Source: JACSRF01 sp964504445
Lineage (GTDB): Bacteria > Chloroflexota > Anaerolineae > Promineifilales > Promineifilaceae
DNA length: 64,000 nt
Assembly: GCA_964504445.1 (NCBI GenBank)
Contig: CAZDEO010000015.1
Span: forward strand, 15,470-79,469
Reading direction: 5' to 3'
Below, in pieces: positions 47,610 through 56,683 of this stretch. Every line of letters starts with the position of its first letter. Position 1 is the stretch's first letter. Under the pieces are notes generated by a model that was given only the letters and a program-made list of their open reading frames with translations, was not told the DNA's origin and ran no database searches. A program made the translations under genes and the position numbers.

Positions 47610-49818
47610 GACCCACCGCCTTCTTCACCCGTACGGCACACACCTTAAATTCTGGAATTTTGGAGATAGGGTCCTGCGCTGAGATGGTGAGCTGATTGGC
47701 GGATTTGCGCCCGGGCCAATGGTAGGGAATAAAAATGGTGTCCGGGCGGATGGTTCTGACCACCAGTGCTTGCAGGGTGGCGCTGCCGCGACGGGATTCG
47801 GCCGTTACCCAATCCCCGTCGGCCACGCCCAATTTTTCGGCCAATGCCGGGTGCATCTCGACGCGCGGCTCCGGGTAATTGTCTACCAACGGGCCAATGC
47901 GTCGCGTTTGCGTGCCGGACAAAAACTGGCTGACCACGCGGCCGGTGGTCAGGATGAGCGGATATTCATCGTCCACGTCTTCGGTTGGCGGCGTGTATGG
48001 GGCCACATTGAAGCGGGCTTTGCCGTCAGGGAAGTAAAATGGGCCTTTGCCCTGCGCCACCGGGTTCCAGGACCCAGGCTCAAAGAGGCGCGGCGTGCCC
48101 GTGTGTTCCGCATCCGGGCAGGGCCAGAAGACGCCGTTTTGCGCTACGATTTTCTCGTAGGTGATGCCGGAATAATCAGCAATACCTCCTTTCGATGCCT
48201 GCCCCAATTCGGCAAACATTTCGGACGGACTGCTAAACGTCAATCCTTTTTCCCTGCCTAAGGCTTTAGCAATATCCTGGATGATGACCCAGTCTTCCCG
48301 GGCCTCACCGGGGCATTCCACCGCCTTGTTGATTTTGATGACCCGGCCTTCGGCCGTGGTCACCGTGCCTTCATCCTCTTCGTGCAGCGAGCCGGGCAGA
48401 ACAATATCGGCGTAGCGGGCAGTTTCATTGAGGAAGAAGTCGATGGCCACGTAAAACTCCAGCTTTTCCAGTTGGGCACGCACAAAATTATTGTCCGGCA
48501 GGGAAACCAGCGGATTAAAGCAAATCGAAAGCAGTCCCTTAATTTCTCCCTGATCAATTTTGCGGAAGATTTCATAAGCGTCCACACCGGGTTGGGGCAA
48601 ATCATCGGGGTCCATGCCCCAGACGCCAGCCACGTAGGCGCGGTGTTCGGGATTGCCCAGGTCGCGTGCACCGGGAAGCTGGTCACACTTTTGACCGTGT
48701 TCGCGGCCGCCCTGGCCGTTGCCCTGTCCAGTGATGGTGGCGTAACCGCAGTTCTCACGGCCGATGCGTCCCGAGGCCAGGACGATGTTAATAGCACCCA
48801 GCACGTTTTGCACGCCGTGGCTGTGGTGCTCGATGCCGCGGGCGTGCATGAGGAAGCTGGTGCCGGCCTGGCCCCACCATTCGGCCGCCTGGCGGATGCC
48901 TTTTTCAGCGATGCCGGTGACTTCGGCCGTTTTTTGCGGGGTCCACTGCTGCACGTGCTCGGCGACGGCGTCAAAGCCGACGGTGTGGTTGTCGATGAAA
49001 TCGTGATCCAGCCAGTCGTTTTCGATCATCAGATGTAGGATGCCGTTAAAGAGAGCGATGTCACGGCCTGGCTTGATGGGCAGGAACAGGTCGCAGGTAC
49101 GGGCAATGGGGGTGATGCGCGGATCAACGACAATGATTTTGGCCCCGTGTTCGCGTGCCTGCCAGACGTAGTCGGTGGTGATGGGGGCGCATTCGGCCAC
49201 GTTGGCGCCACTGATCCAGATGATTTCTGCGCCCAGGATGTCGTTCCAGGGATTGGCGGCGCGGTCGATGCCAAACGCTTTTTTGTTACCGGCTGCAGCG
49301 CTGACCATGCAGAGACGGCCGTTATAATCAATATTGGCCGTACGCAAGCACATGTGGGCAAACTTGCCCATCAAATACGTTTTTTCCGTTGTCAGGCTGG
49401 CGCCGCTGAGGAGGGCGAAGGCATCACGGCCGTATTCCGTCTGGATGCGTTCAATCTCATTGGCCACGCGGTGGATGGCTTGATCGTAATCCATCGCCTT
49501 GAAGCCGCCTGAAGCTGAAGCGTCTCGTTGATAAGCGTGTAGCAGCCTGTCGGGATGAGCGCCTTGCAGGTAGCGCTTGACGCCTTTGGGGCATAGCTTG
49601 CCCCGGTTGAAGGGAAACTCGTACCAGGGCTCAAAGCCAATCACTTCATTGTCCTTGACCTTAAGCTGGATGCCACACTGCTGGCCACAAAAGCAGCAAT
49701 GGGTCTTGACTAACTTGTCTGGTTCGACCCCGGTGTCTAGCCGCACACCACGCGTGTAGGCCAGCGTAGGGCCGAATTGGTCTCGAACGGAGATGGATTC
49801 AAGGGAGACGTTGGTCAT
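47602..49818 (-). CDS. Molybdopterin oxidoreductase, NasA/NarB-like (probable nitrate reductase)
   Basis: A protein of about 738 residues. An N-terminal [4Fe-4S] site (HCCFCGQQCG ... LCPKG) is followed by the Mo-bis-MGD domains; the Mo ligand is the Cys in NIDYNGRLCMVSAAAG, as in Nas/Nap nitrate reductases. GQGNGQGGREHGQKCDQL and the C-terminal MGD domain (HPALAEKLGV) are present. No Tat signal, so cytoplasmic. AAGGAG precedes ATG 49818. The neighbours (membrane protein, ferredoxin, Rieske) suggest linkage to the quinone pool rather than a free assimilatory enzyme. Other substrates (formate, oxyanions) cannot be excluded. Confidence 0.9.
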   Translation of the reverse strand: MTNVSLESISVRDQFGPTLAYTRGVRLDTGVEPDKLVKTHCCFCGQQCGIQLKVKDNEVIGFEPWYEFPFNRGKLCPKGVKRYLQGAHPDRLLHAYQRDASASGGFKAMDYDQAIHRVANEIERIQTEYGRDAFALLSGASLTTEKTYLMGKFAHMCLRTANIDYNGRLCMVSAAAGNKKAFGIDRAANPWNDILGAEIIWISGANVAECAPITTDYVWQAREHGAKIIVVDPRITPIARTCDLFLPIKPGRDIALFNGILHLMIENDWLDHDFIDNHTVGFDAVAEHVQQWTPQKTAEVTGIAEKGIRQAAEWWGQAGTSFLMHARGIEHHSHGVQNVLGAINIVLASGRIGRENCGYATITGQGNGQGGREHGQKCDQLPGARDLGNPEHRAYVAGVWGMDPDDLPQPGVDAYEIFRKIDQGEIKGLLSICFNPLVSLPDNNFVRAQLEKLEFYVAIDFFLNETARYADIVLPGSLHEEDEGTVTTAEGRVIKINKAVECPGEAREDWVIIQDIAKALGREKGLTFSSPSEMFAELGQASKGGIADYSGITYEKIVAQNGVFWPCPDAEHTGTPRLFEPGSWNPVAQGKGPFYFPDGKARFNVAPYTPPTEDVDDEYPLILTTGRVVSQFLSGTQTRRIGPLVDNYPEPRVEMHPALAEKLGVADGDWVTAESRRGSATLQALVVRTIRPDTIFIPYHWPGRKSANQLTISAQDPISKIPEFKVCAVRVKKAVGHA

Positions 49819-49822
49819 ATTC

Positions 49823-50161
49823 CTAATCTCCTTTTCGATCAGGGTTGGGGGCCTCATGCAAGATGGCGAGGAAAACCAGCGGTTCATCCAGTGCTTTTAT
49901 GGTGTGATTTTCTCCGGGATCAAATAACAGCATGGTGTCAGGGCCAAATTTGCGTTCCTGGCCATTGTCGCCAGCAAAAAGACCTTGGCCTTGCAAAATG
50001 ACGATATTTACTGGTGAATTGGGGGCGTTATGTTCCTGCACGATTTGCCCTGGCTGAAGCGCGAAACGCAAGATACGGCCGTATTGATCAACATGGAGCG
50101 GTTCGGCATTGGGATTTGGGTCATTAAAAATAATATTATCGTGTACTTTAAATGTTTTCAT
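49823..50161 (-). CDS. Cupin-domain protein
   Basis: A 112-residue single cupin (PLHVDQYGRILRFALQPGQ, EHNAPNSPVNIVILQGQG, DPGENHTIKAL). The usual His ligands are largely replaced, though H in EHNAP and H in NHTIK remain. The ATG at 50161 has CAGGAG eight bases upstream; the longer open frame is out of register with the family. It lies between the membrane subunit and the molybdoenzyme. A regulatory or assembly role is possible. Confidence 0.85.
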   Translation of the reverse strand: MKTFKVHDNIIFNDPNPNAEPLHVDQYGRILRFALQPGQIVQEHNAPNSPVNIVILQGQGLFAGDNGQERKFGPDTMLLFDPGENHTIKALDEPLVFLAILHEAPNPDRKGD

Positions 50162-50195
50162 CAGATAACTCCTGTATAAACCTCTGTCAGAAGCC

Positions 50196-51344
50196 TTAAG
50201 CATGGAAGTTGCGGGCGTCTTCGTCACCCAGCGGGCCTTCGCCCCGGCCGGGATTGACGTAGGTGGGGGTGGGCGGTGTGGTGTGGCTGGGGACGGGCGT
50301 TCCGCCACGCGCCGTTTGCCATAGCTGGCCTTGTGCTTGGGCAACTGCTGCCCGGCGGCAAGGCGGGCAAATCCACTGGTAATGGTCTACGTGGCTGTTA
50401 GGAATCTCGTATTTGTAGCCTAACTCTGCTTCGACCTGGATCAGGTCGTTGACGTGCATCAGCGAGGTAAACGGCTGGCCGCAGCGACGGCAGTGGGCGG
50501 CTTCTTCACGCTCGCCAACCTCTTTGTAAAAGCGCACACCCAACTGGGCCGGACGCTGAAAGATGTGGAAAAACTTGCCAAACGGCAGCCATAAAAAGGT
50601 CACAATCACGGTGATGGCGTGCAAGATGGCGATGAAGTCATAGGCGTAGCCGCGCATCCAGGTGTAGCTGGCGGTGAGCATCAGCCCGGTCAGGCTGACG
50701 GCAAAGAGCAAAAACAAGGGCAAAAAATCTTCTACAAAAAGCTGCAAAGCAGCTGCCCCTTCATCCCGCATGCGGCGGCGCATGGCCAGCATCACCCCGG
50801 CAATGACAATGAAGGAAGACCAGACCAATCCGTGAAATGCAAAGAAGGCAAAGACCGAATCAACGGGAAAGGTAAAGGTGGGGAAACCAAAAACGTAGGC
50901 CTGATACAGTGACAAATCGTCGGGAATAGATTCAAAATGGAGCCAGCCAAAAACCAGGGGAAAGGTAATGGCGATGGCAATGATGCAGCCCCACATAATG
51001 AGCAGGTGGGTGACGCCACGCACTCTGTCGCGGGCCAGGATGAAGCGGTTGATGAGGATATCGTTGAAGACGTGATTAACCCAGGCACGCAAGTTGCGCG
51101 CGCGGTGGCCGCCTTTGAAAAATGTTTGCCAACCGCGCTTCCAGTAAACGGCCGTTGGCGGTCGCTGTAACCACATGGCATAGCGGTAGGTCAAGCCAAA
51201 TGTAGCAAAGAGGACGGCGGCGGTGTAGGCGACAAGGGCGGCATCAAAGTGGGCCAGATTGCGGGAACCAACAAGAATGAGCAGACCAAGAATTAAGGTT
51301 GTCCCCATCCCCCAACTCGTGGCTTTGACAACTTCTCGACTCAT
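50196..51344 (-). CDS. NarI/HdrE-like six-helix membrane protein with cytoplasmic CxxC domain
   Basis: A 382-residue protein with six helices. Histidines in or near helices (GVTHLLIMW, FFAFHGLVW, AILHAITVI, KFFHIFQ) could bind heme b as in nitrate reductase gamma subunits. After the last helix a cytoplasmic domain carries CRRCGQP and WICPPC, a likely zinc or iron-sulfur site. It is the first gene of the molybdoenzyme operon and is the probable quinone-facing anchor. The Pro/Thr-rich C-terminus is disordered. Confidence 0.75.
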   Translation of the reverse strand: MSREVVKATSWGMGTTLILGLLILVGSRNLAHFDAALVAYTAAVLFATFGLTYRYAMWLQRPPTAVYWKRGWQTFFKGGHRARNLRAWVNHVFNDILINRFILARDRVRGVTHLLIMWGCIIAIAITFPLVFGWLHFESIPDDLSLYQAYVFGFPTFTFPVDSVFAFFAFHGLVWSSFIVIAGVMLAMRRRMRDEGAAALQLFVEDFLPLFLLFAVSLTGLMLTASYTWMRGYAYDFIAILHAITVIVTFLWLPFGKFFHIFQRPAQLGVRFYKEVGEREEAAHCRRCGQPFTSLMHVNDLIQVEAELGYKYEIPNSHVDHYQWICPPCRRAAVAQAQGQLWQTARGGTPVPSHTTPPTPTYVNPGRGEGPLGDEDARNFHA

Positions 51345-51842
51345 AGGTACCTCGCTGTGGATAACCGATAGTTGGTAACTGTGCGTCAGTAGGAAAGCAA
51401 ATTACAGAAAACAAGGTTTCTTGTGCTTTGCTCAAGTAAAAGCCAAGTTTGAACTCAACTCGGTTCTTGTTCCCTATTTGACTTTTACGTATAAGCCCCT
51501 CTTATAGTAGAAAGGAGTTTTACTAGCATATCATAATAATGACATTAAACAATGAAATCCTTGTTTAAATAGTTTGCGATGTAAAATTGAAAATCTACTA
51601 TATGAAAGGAGACCGTGTCCCCACAAGGTTTGACACCGTGTGTTCAAACATTTGATTTGGAAGGGCAAACTGTCACATTAATAACCACGCCAACCTGAGG
51701 CATTATCATCCTGCCACCACTCAGTCCCATCTGCTTTCCTATTTGCATAAGCCCACAAGAGCATAGAGCTTAATATTATGCTTAAAAAGATGATCAATAT
51801 GATTGCAGGACCATCAGCCAGGCCAAAAGGTAGTGTAAATTA
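51345..51842. other. Gene-poor region with a 5'-truncated membrane peptide
   Basis: Most of this stretch is AT-rich and non-coding. On the minus strand, 51678-51839 encodes 53 residues with one helix (AIILIIFLSIILSSMLLWAY) and a polar tail (WWQDDNASGWRGY). It has no start codon and the frame ends exactly where the IS256-type element begins, so it looks like a gene cut by that insertion. A GATAACCGATAGTTGG-type repeat lies at 51359-51390. Confidence 0.45.
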
Positions 51843-53230
51843 GTTTCTGTAAATTTGGTTTGAGGGTCGATAGGCCACTGTGTATCCTCAGGTGTCGACT
51901 AAAACACATCTGAAAGGAGTGACACAATGACCTATGACCTTGATAGAACTTTACCAGAAGAATTCCTGGAATCAATCGCCGAGCAAGGGCTGGATGTGCT
52001 GCCAGAGCTGATCCAGACGTTGGTCAACGCCGCTATGCGGCTGGAACGGCAACAGTATCTCCAGGCCGGCCCCTACGAACGGTCCGAGGAGCGGCGCGGC
52101 CAGGCCAACGGTTACAAGCCCAAAACGGTGGCCACGCGGTTGGGCAAAATCACCTTTGACGTGCCCCAGGTGCGTGCCGGTGGCTTTTACCCCAATGCGC
52201 TGGAGAAAGGATTACGCTCCGAGCGGGCCTTGAAACTGGCGCTGGCCGAGATGTACGTGCAGGGTGTCTCCACCCGGAAGGTGGCGGCGATCACCGAAAA
52301 GCTGTGCGGCTTTGACGTTTCTTCGACCCAGGTGAGTCAGGCGGCGGCGCTGTTGGACGAGCAACTTGAGGCATGGCGCCAACGGCCGTTAGGCCGGAGC
52401 CGCTACCTCTGGTTGGATGCCCACTACGAAAAGGTGCGCCAAGCCGGTCAGGTACGCGATGCCGCTGTCCTCAAAGCGGTGGGCTTGACCGAAGAGGGCA
52501 AACGCACCATTCTGGGCGTGTCGGTGGCTCTGGGTGAGCATGAAGTTCATTGGCGCACCTTTCTACAAAGCCTGGTCGCCCGTGGCCTGGGAGGCGTAGA
52601 GTTGGTTATCAGCGATGCCCATGCCGGACTTAAAGAGGCGCGGCGGGCTGTCTTTGGCGGCATCCCCTGGCAGCGCTGCCAGTTTCACTTGCAGCAAAAT
52701 GCCCAGGCTTACGTGCCGCGCCAGAGCCTGAAGAAGAGGGTAGCCGCTGACATCCGCGCCATCTTCAATGCCGCCAACCGAGCGGCGGCCGAGGCTTTGT
52801 TGGCCCAGACGGTGACCAAGTATGCGGAGAGCGCCCCGCGCCTGGCCGAATGGCTGGAGACCGCCATCCCTGAAGGGTTGACCGCGTTTGCCTTTCCCAG
52901 CGCCCATTCCCGGCGTATTCGTACCGCCAACGGCCTGGAACGGCTCAATCGGGAAGTGCGTCGCCGCTCCCGCGTTGCGGTGCTCTTCCCCAACGAAGCG
53001 TCCTGCTTGCGCCTGGCAACGGCCGTCCTGATGGAGATTAGCGAAGAGTGGGTAACCGGCCGCACTTACCTGCGCCTGGACGCTGATTAGCTGTTAATGT
53101 GCTGACGACCGCAGTCGTCGTAGAGGCTGTGGGATTGTGGGTAACTCGGAGCTTGCGGAGAGTTGTCCACATTTCCATCAGCCACCTGAATCCGTTTGAT
53201 TACGCTGGGGATATACGCTTTTTACAGAAA
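51843..53230 (+). mobile_element. IS256-family insertion sequence
   Basis: Short terminal inverted repeats (TTTCTGTAAA near 51844 and its complement TTTACAGAAA at 53221-53230) bracket one transposase gene. Size about 1.39 kb, normal for IS256. No target duplication is evident. A GACGAC-CGCA-GTCGTC hairpin follows the gene. Confidence 0.7.
51927..53090 (+). CDS. IS256/Mutator-type transposase
   Basis: A 387-residue DDE transposase with the Mutator-type acidic residues: LDAHYEKVR (first Asp), VISDAHAGLKEA (second Asp), NGLERLNREVRRR (Glu). N-terminus QYLQAGPYERSEERRGQANG is typical. AAAGGAG lies nine bases before the ATG. It appears intact and holds two ACGGCCGT copies, which argues for long residence in this genome. 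Confidence 0.95.
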   Translation: MTYDLDRTLPEEFLESIAEQGLDVLPELIQTLVNAAMRLERQQYLQAGPYERSEERRGQANGYKPKTVATRLGKITFDVPQVRAGGFYPNALEKGLRSERALKLALAEMYVQGVSTRKVAAITEKLCGFDVSSTQVSQAAALLDEQLEAWRQRPLGRSRYLWLDAHYEKVRQAGQVRDAAVLKAVGLTEEGKRTILGVSVALGEHEVHWRTFLQSLVARGLGGVELVISDAHAGLKEARRAVFGGIPWQRCQFHLQQNAQAYVPRQSLKKRVAADIRAIFNAANRAAAEALLAQTVTKYAESAPRLAEWLETAIPEGLTAFAFPSAHSRRIRTANGLERLNREVRRRSRVAVLFPNEASCLRLATAVLMEISEEWVTGRTYLRLDAD

Positions 53231-53240
53231 AATATTTGCA

Positions 53241-53339
53241 TTATCGGCCAAAATAACGGTTACAGATAAAAATTAGGAGAATCGCCCCGCTGACCAAACC
53301 AATAGGCAGATATCTTTTGTTTCTGATTATTTGTTTCAT
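53241..53339 (-). CDS. Possible 32-residue membrane peptide
   Basis: An ATG overlaps the stop of the GreA-like gene (ATGA) and opens a 32-residue frame with a basic start (KQIIRNKRY), one helix (PIGLVSGAILLIFIC) and a basic end (NRYFGR). It is complete. The coupling and shape are plausible, but no homologue is recognised. Confidence 0.4.
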   Translation of the reverse strand: MKQIIRNKRYLPIGLVSGAILLIFICNRYFGR

Positions 53340-53878
53340 AACAACGCGAATTTCGGTAGCTCGAAAGCATATTTCCAAATCTCGATCTTTAATAACTTTC
53401 CCCGAACTGTGCCAGCCTCAATCTCATAGCTGAAATCGTCTCCAACTTTTTTACCATAGATAGCTTTGCCTAAGGCAGAATTAGGGGAAACTGGGATTTC
53501 GTCATCTAAAAGTGATTGTTCCAACAAAGCCAGTTCATGAGTGGTTGTAAGGACAACAGTCAACCATTCATGCTCACCTGATGGGTAGGCAAGCGTCAGC
53601 ACAATCCGGTGCCCAAGAGAAACTGTATCTGTTTGCTCCGGCTCTGCTGTAACGACAGCATCTTTCAGAAATGCTTTAATTTCCCGAAGCCGGTTTTGCA
53701 TGATCTGAACATTTGTTTGTGTTTCCAATAAAAAACCATCCTGAAATCCATCGCCAGAGTCACCTTGAGTCAAATCGACTAGACTCTCTTGTGTTTCTAA
53801 AATAGCTTTTTTAAGCTGGTCTTTTTTCCGGGTCAAAAGCATATGACCAAGCGGTGTAATCATCAAATCTTTGTTCAT
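53336..53878 (-). CDS. GreA/GreB-family-like protein
   Basis: A 180-residue protein with an N-terminal coiled coil and a C-terminal FKBP-like GreA/GreB domain (PVSPNSALGKAIYGKKVGDDFSYEI). The coiled-coil tip lacks the clear acidic pair of GreA, so it may be a Rnk/GreA-like RNA polymerase binder with a different effect. It stands upstream of a coupled small ORF and downstream of nothing on its strand for 95 bases. Confidence 0.8.
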   Translation of the reverse strand: MNKDLMITPLGHMLLTRKKDQLKKAILETQESLVDLTQGDSGDGFQDGFLLETQTNVQIMQNRLREIKAFLKDAVVTAEPEQTDTVSLGHRIVLTLAYPSGEHEWLTVVLTTTHELALLEQSLLDDEIPVSPNSALGKAIYGKKVGDDFSYEIEAGTVRGKLLKIEIWKYAFELPKFALL

Positions 53879-53973
53879 CTTTCACCTGTTTATTGCTATT
53901 TGATACGGCCGTTCCTTCAATGAATAGTTGCTCATTTACAGTCTAGAGTTCGTTTAATAAGATTGAAGCCAGG

Positions 53974-55212
53974 CTAACAATACGCTTCTGGAACAGCATA
54001 GGTACCATTCCAAACCACATTGCGAAAATACTCTGGATCTGTATTCCCCTCTGTGTTAATCAGCAGCACCTGGGAATTTGCATCCAAACCCAACTGTGCT
54101 CTGAGTTCGGCTGCGCCTTTATATTCCATGATAAAATTTAGAACCCCCAAAGTAACGGCGCCAGACTCGCCAGAAACCACAAACGGATCGCCCTTCAGTG
54201 GCACCCCATACATACGCATACCTTTAGCGGCCACATAATCGGGTGCAGTAATAACAAAATCGGCATACTCCTTGATAATTTGCCAGGCCAACAGGCTGGG
54301 TTCGCCACAGGCAAGGCCGGCCATAATCGTATCCAAGTCACCGGAAATTGAATGGGGAAGGCCATCGCCGATTTGCATTGAGTGATATAAACACCCGGCC
54401 GTTCGCGGTTCAACAACGATAGAAATTGGTGCGTTCTCTCTGAATATCTTCTGGTAATAAGCTATCATAGCAGCGGCAAAGGCCCCGACACCGGCCTGTA
54501 GAAAAATGTGGGTGGGTTTCATAATGCCTTGATATGCTAACTGTTCCTGGGTTTCACTTAGCAGTGTTGTGTACCCTTGCATGACCCATCGGGGTATATC
54601 CTCATAACCCGGCCAGGCCGTATCAGAAACAACTTGCCAGCCGTTCGCACGTGCTTCTTGTTCACATTGACGAACAGCATCATCATAGTTGCCATCCACA
54701 ATCCGCACCTTCGCACCATATTCTCGAATTGAATCGATACGCGCTTGTGAAGTTTGTTTGTGAACGTAAATGATGCAGGGAAAACGCAGTTTTTGGGCGG
54801 CCCAGGCAAGCCCCTTACCATGATTGCCGTCTGTCGCGCTGGCAAAGGTGATTTTCCCTAGACGTGCCCTAACCTCAGCAGCCATCAATTCTGAAAAGGC
54901 TAGACGGGAAACACCTAATTCCCTGCAGATAAAACGATAAATCGCAAAGGAGCCACCTAACGCCTTGAACGCATTGAGGCGCATTCGATCCGATTCATCT
55001 TTTACCCAGATTTCACCTAAACCCAGGCGGGAAGCCAAATTGGACAGACGTTTCAATGGCGTGATTGCATAACCTGGTAGCTGCGCATGAAAGGCGAGAG
55101 TTTCTTGCAGCACGCCATTCGGTAGCAAGCAGTTAACGGCATTTCCGTCTTTGTGAACAGATGTCTTTTTATTTTGAAGCCAGACAAGCGGGGCATCATT
55201 AATTGTGTTCAT
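53974..55212 (-). CDS. dpaL: Diaminopropionate ammonia-lyase
   Basis: A 412-residue PLP enzyme of the fold II group. The PLP lysine is in RLNAFKALGGSFA near residue 83, and ASATDGNHGKGLAWAA, QGYTTLLSE and the glycine-rich VSGESGAVTLG loop match YgeX/DpaL. It converts 2,3-diaminopropionate to pyruvate and ammonia. The gene is single, convergent with nothing close; its neighbours give no pathway. Confidence 0.93.
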   Translation of the reverse strand: MNTINDAPLVWLQNKKTSVHKDGNAVNCLLPNGVLQETLAFHAQLPGYAITPLKRLSNLASRLGLGEIWVKDESDRMRLNAFKALGGSFAIYRFICRELGVSRLAFSELMAAEVRARLGKITFASATDGNHGKGLAWAAQKLRFPCIIYVHKQTSQARIDSIREYGAKVRIVDGNYDDAVRQCEQEARANGWQVVSDTAWPGYEDIPRWVMQGYTTLLSETQEQLAYQGIMKPTHIFLQAGVGAFAAAMIAYYQKIFRENAPISIVVEPRTAGCLYHSMQIGDGLPHSISGDLDTIMAGLACGEPSLLAWQIIKEYADFVITAPDYVAAKGMRMYGVPLKGDPFVVSGESGAVTLGVLNFIMEYKGAAELRAQLGLDANSQVLLINTEGNTDPEYFRNVVWNGTYAVPEAYC

Positions 55213-55253
55213 TTTTTTATTGCCCTATTCAGTTGATTTGTTATCTTTTTTGA

Positions 55254-55658
55254 TTACTTGGCGATACGGCCGTAACCACGAAAAACTTGACGTTTATCAT
55301 CTACAGTAATAAATGCATTCGCATCACGCTTATTGACTAATTGAAGCAGCTCATGCAGACGCTTGCGTGAAGTCACAATCCCGATCAAGGTAACAGGTCC
55401 AGATTTACCGGATGCAGTTAGCTCAGTTGCGCCATAGTGGGCCTTACGGACTTGAGCAGCAATTTCAGAACCTTGAATACGAGAAATCACATAAACAGAG
55501 ACATCGCCTAAAGCCAGCCGATCTTCCAGCCTCATCTCAACAAGGGTGCCAACCGCAAAACCACCACTGTAAGCGAGAATTTTCCATATGCTGTTGACAT
55601 TCCTTATCACCTGGCTAACTGCCACTCTCCAAACAGTGATTTCCACAAAACCAATCGC
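55254..55658 (-). pseudogene. UPF0316 (DUF5698/DUF2179) gene with missing 5' end
   Basis: About 135 residues match the C-terminal part of UPF0316 membrane proteins (GFVEITVWRVAVSQVIRN, AYSGGFAVGTLVEMRLEDRLALG, then the DUF2179 cytoplasmic domain). The first membrane helices are absent; upstream sequence in this frame does not fit the family. It is therefore probably 5'-truncated, unless a short form starts at a GTG near VEITVW. Confidence 0.55.
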
Positions 55659-55662
55659 TTCT

Positions 55663-55827
55663 CTATTTCTGTTTGTTGGATGAAGGCAAGAGCGCGCCGC
55701 AAGCAACACAATGAATTCTAACTTTTTCCTGTGTAATAGGAGCAATTTGCCGTCGTTTGCACCGGGGACAGATACGTAATCGCCGTTTAATTCTTCGGGT
55801 TAAAGCAGCCAAAAAAATTGGATTCAT
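55663..55827 (-). CDS. 54-residue zinc-ribbon protein
   Basis: A small basic protein (TRRIKRRLRI) with two knuckles, CPRCKRR and CVACGALL, spaced like a zinc ribbon. It has an ATG start and a complete frame. It abuts the truncated UPF0316 gene. Its role is unknown; nucleic-acid binding is plausible from its charge. Confidence 0.5.
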   Translation of the reverse strand: MNPIFLAALTRRIKRRLRICPRCKRRQIAPITQEKVRIHCVACGALLPSSNKQK

Positions 55828-56001
55828 TGCATCCTACCTTGTTTATGACGCAGGCTTCACCCTTAGGCAGCCTGAACGCCTACGGGGCCTTTCATTTACA
55901 ATAGGGTGACCCGGCTGAACCTATGTTGAAGGTCGCTCAAACAACTGACGACCGCTTTTATCAATTTCTGAATACCTCTTTAAAGCGATGAATCTGATGC
56001 T

Positions 56002-56556
56002 TCATGTATCATCTCTCTGCCAAATGGTCAGCGGTGGCGCCAGCGCTGCTGAGAGCAACATGGCATATCCCTTATTCTGCACTACGTCCGCTTCGGTAAT
56101 AAAGATCGGATTAAGAAGAGATTTCTGCTCGTGTTGCAACTTTGGTGACAACTTACCTACTTCACGTATAAGTGCCTGATCCAGGGCAATGGCTAACGCA
56201 TTTAATGCTGCAGAGCGATTGCTGACCAATATAAGAAGATGTGTCTTGGCAGCTTCTGCCGTGATTGTTTTTACTCTTGTTTGCAAACCGGGATTTCCTT
56301 CTACCCGATAAACTGCAAGAACTCGTTCATCACTGGCCGCTAAAAGATAGGCAGCGCCCTGCATCAACCCTACTCTGAACCTTTCTACAAATGTTGAATC
56401 ATGTAGCAGTTCTTCCAGTTTGAGCTTTTTTCTAGAGGGGATAGGCGGATAAGCGCGCTCTAATGCATGGTTACAGATCGTCTCGACAATATCCTGCAGG
56501 TGCATCAGATTGATGTCGGTAAACGCCGCTTTTGCATTGTCAATTACCGTGGACAT
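56002..56556 (-). CDS. Hypothetical protein
   Basis: A 184-residue soluble protein, mixed helix and strand, without signal or membrane helices. The centre has VLAVYRVEGNPGLQTRVKTI and the end has a run of small residues (AMLLSAALAPPL). No family is recognised. CTCAGGAGAG lies close before its ATG. It is downstream of the response regulator but 127 bases away. Confidence 0.6.
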   Translation of the reverse strand: MSTVIDNAKAAFTDINLMHLQDIVETICNHALERAYPPIPSRKKLKLEELLHDSTFVERFRVGLMQGAAYLLAASDERVLAVYRVEGNPGLQTRVKTITAEAAKTHLLILVSNRSAALNALAIALDQALIREVGKLSPKLQHEQKSLLNPIFITEADVVQNKGYAMLLSAALAPPLTIWQRDDT

Positions 56557-56683
56557 GATTACTCTCCTGAGGTTATCTGGAAACAGTTTATCATGCGGTA
56601 AACGAAAAACGCATAGATAAGCTTTGAGTTTGTATGAAAAAGGGATGAAAAAGTGGCGTGGTGTCCTGATAGCGTAGACGCGG

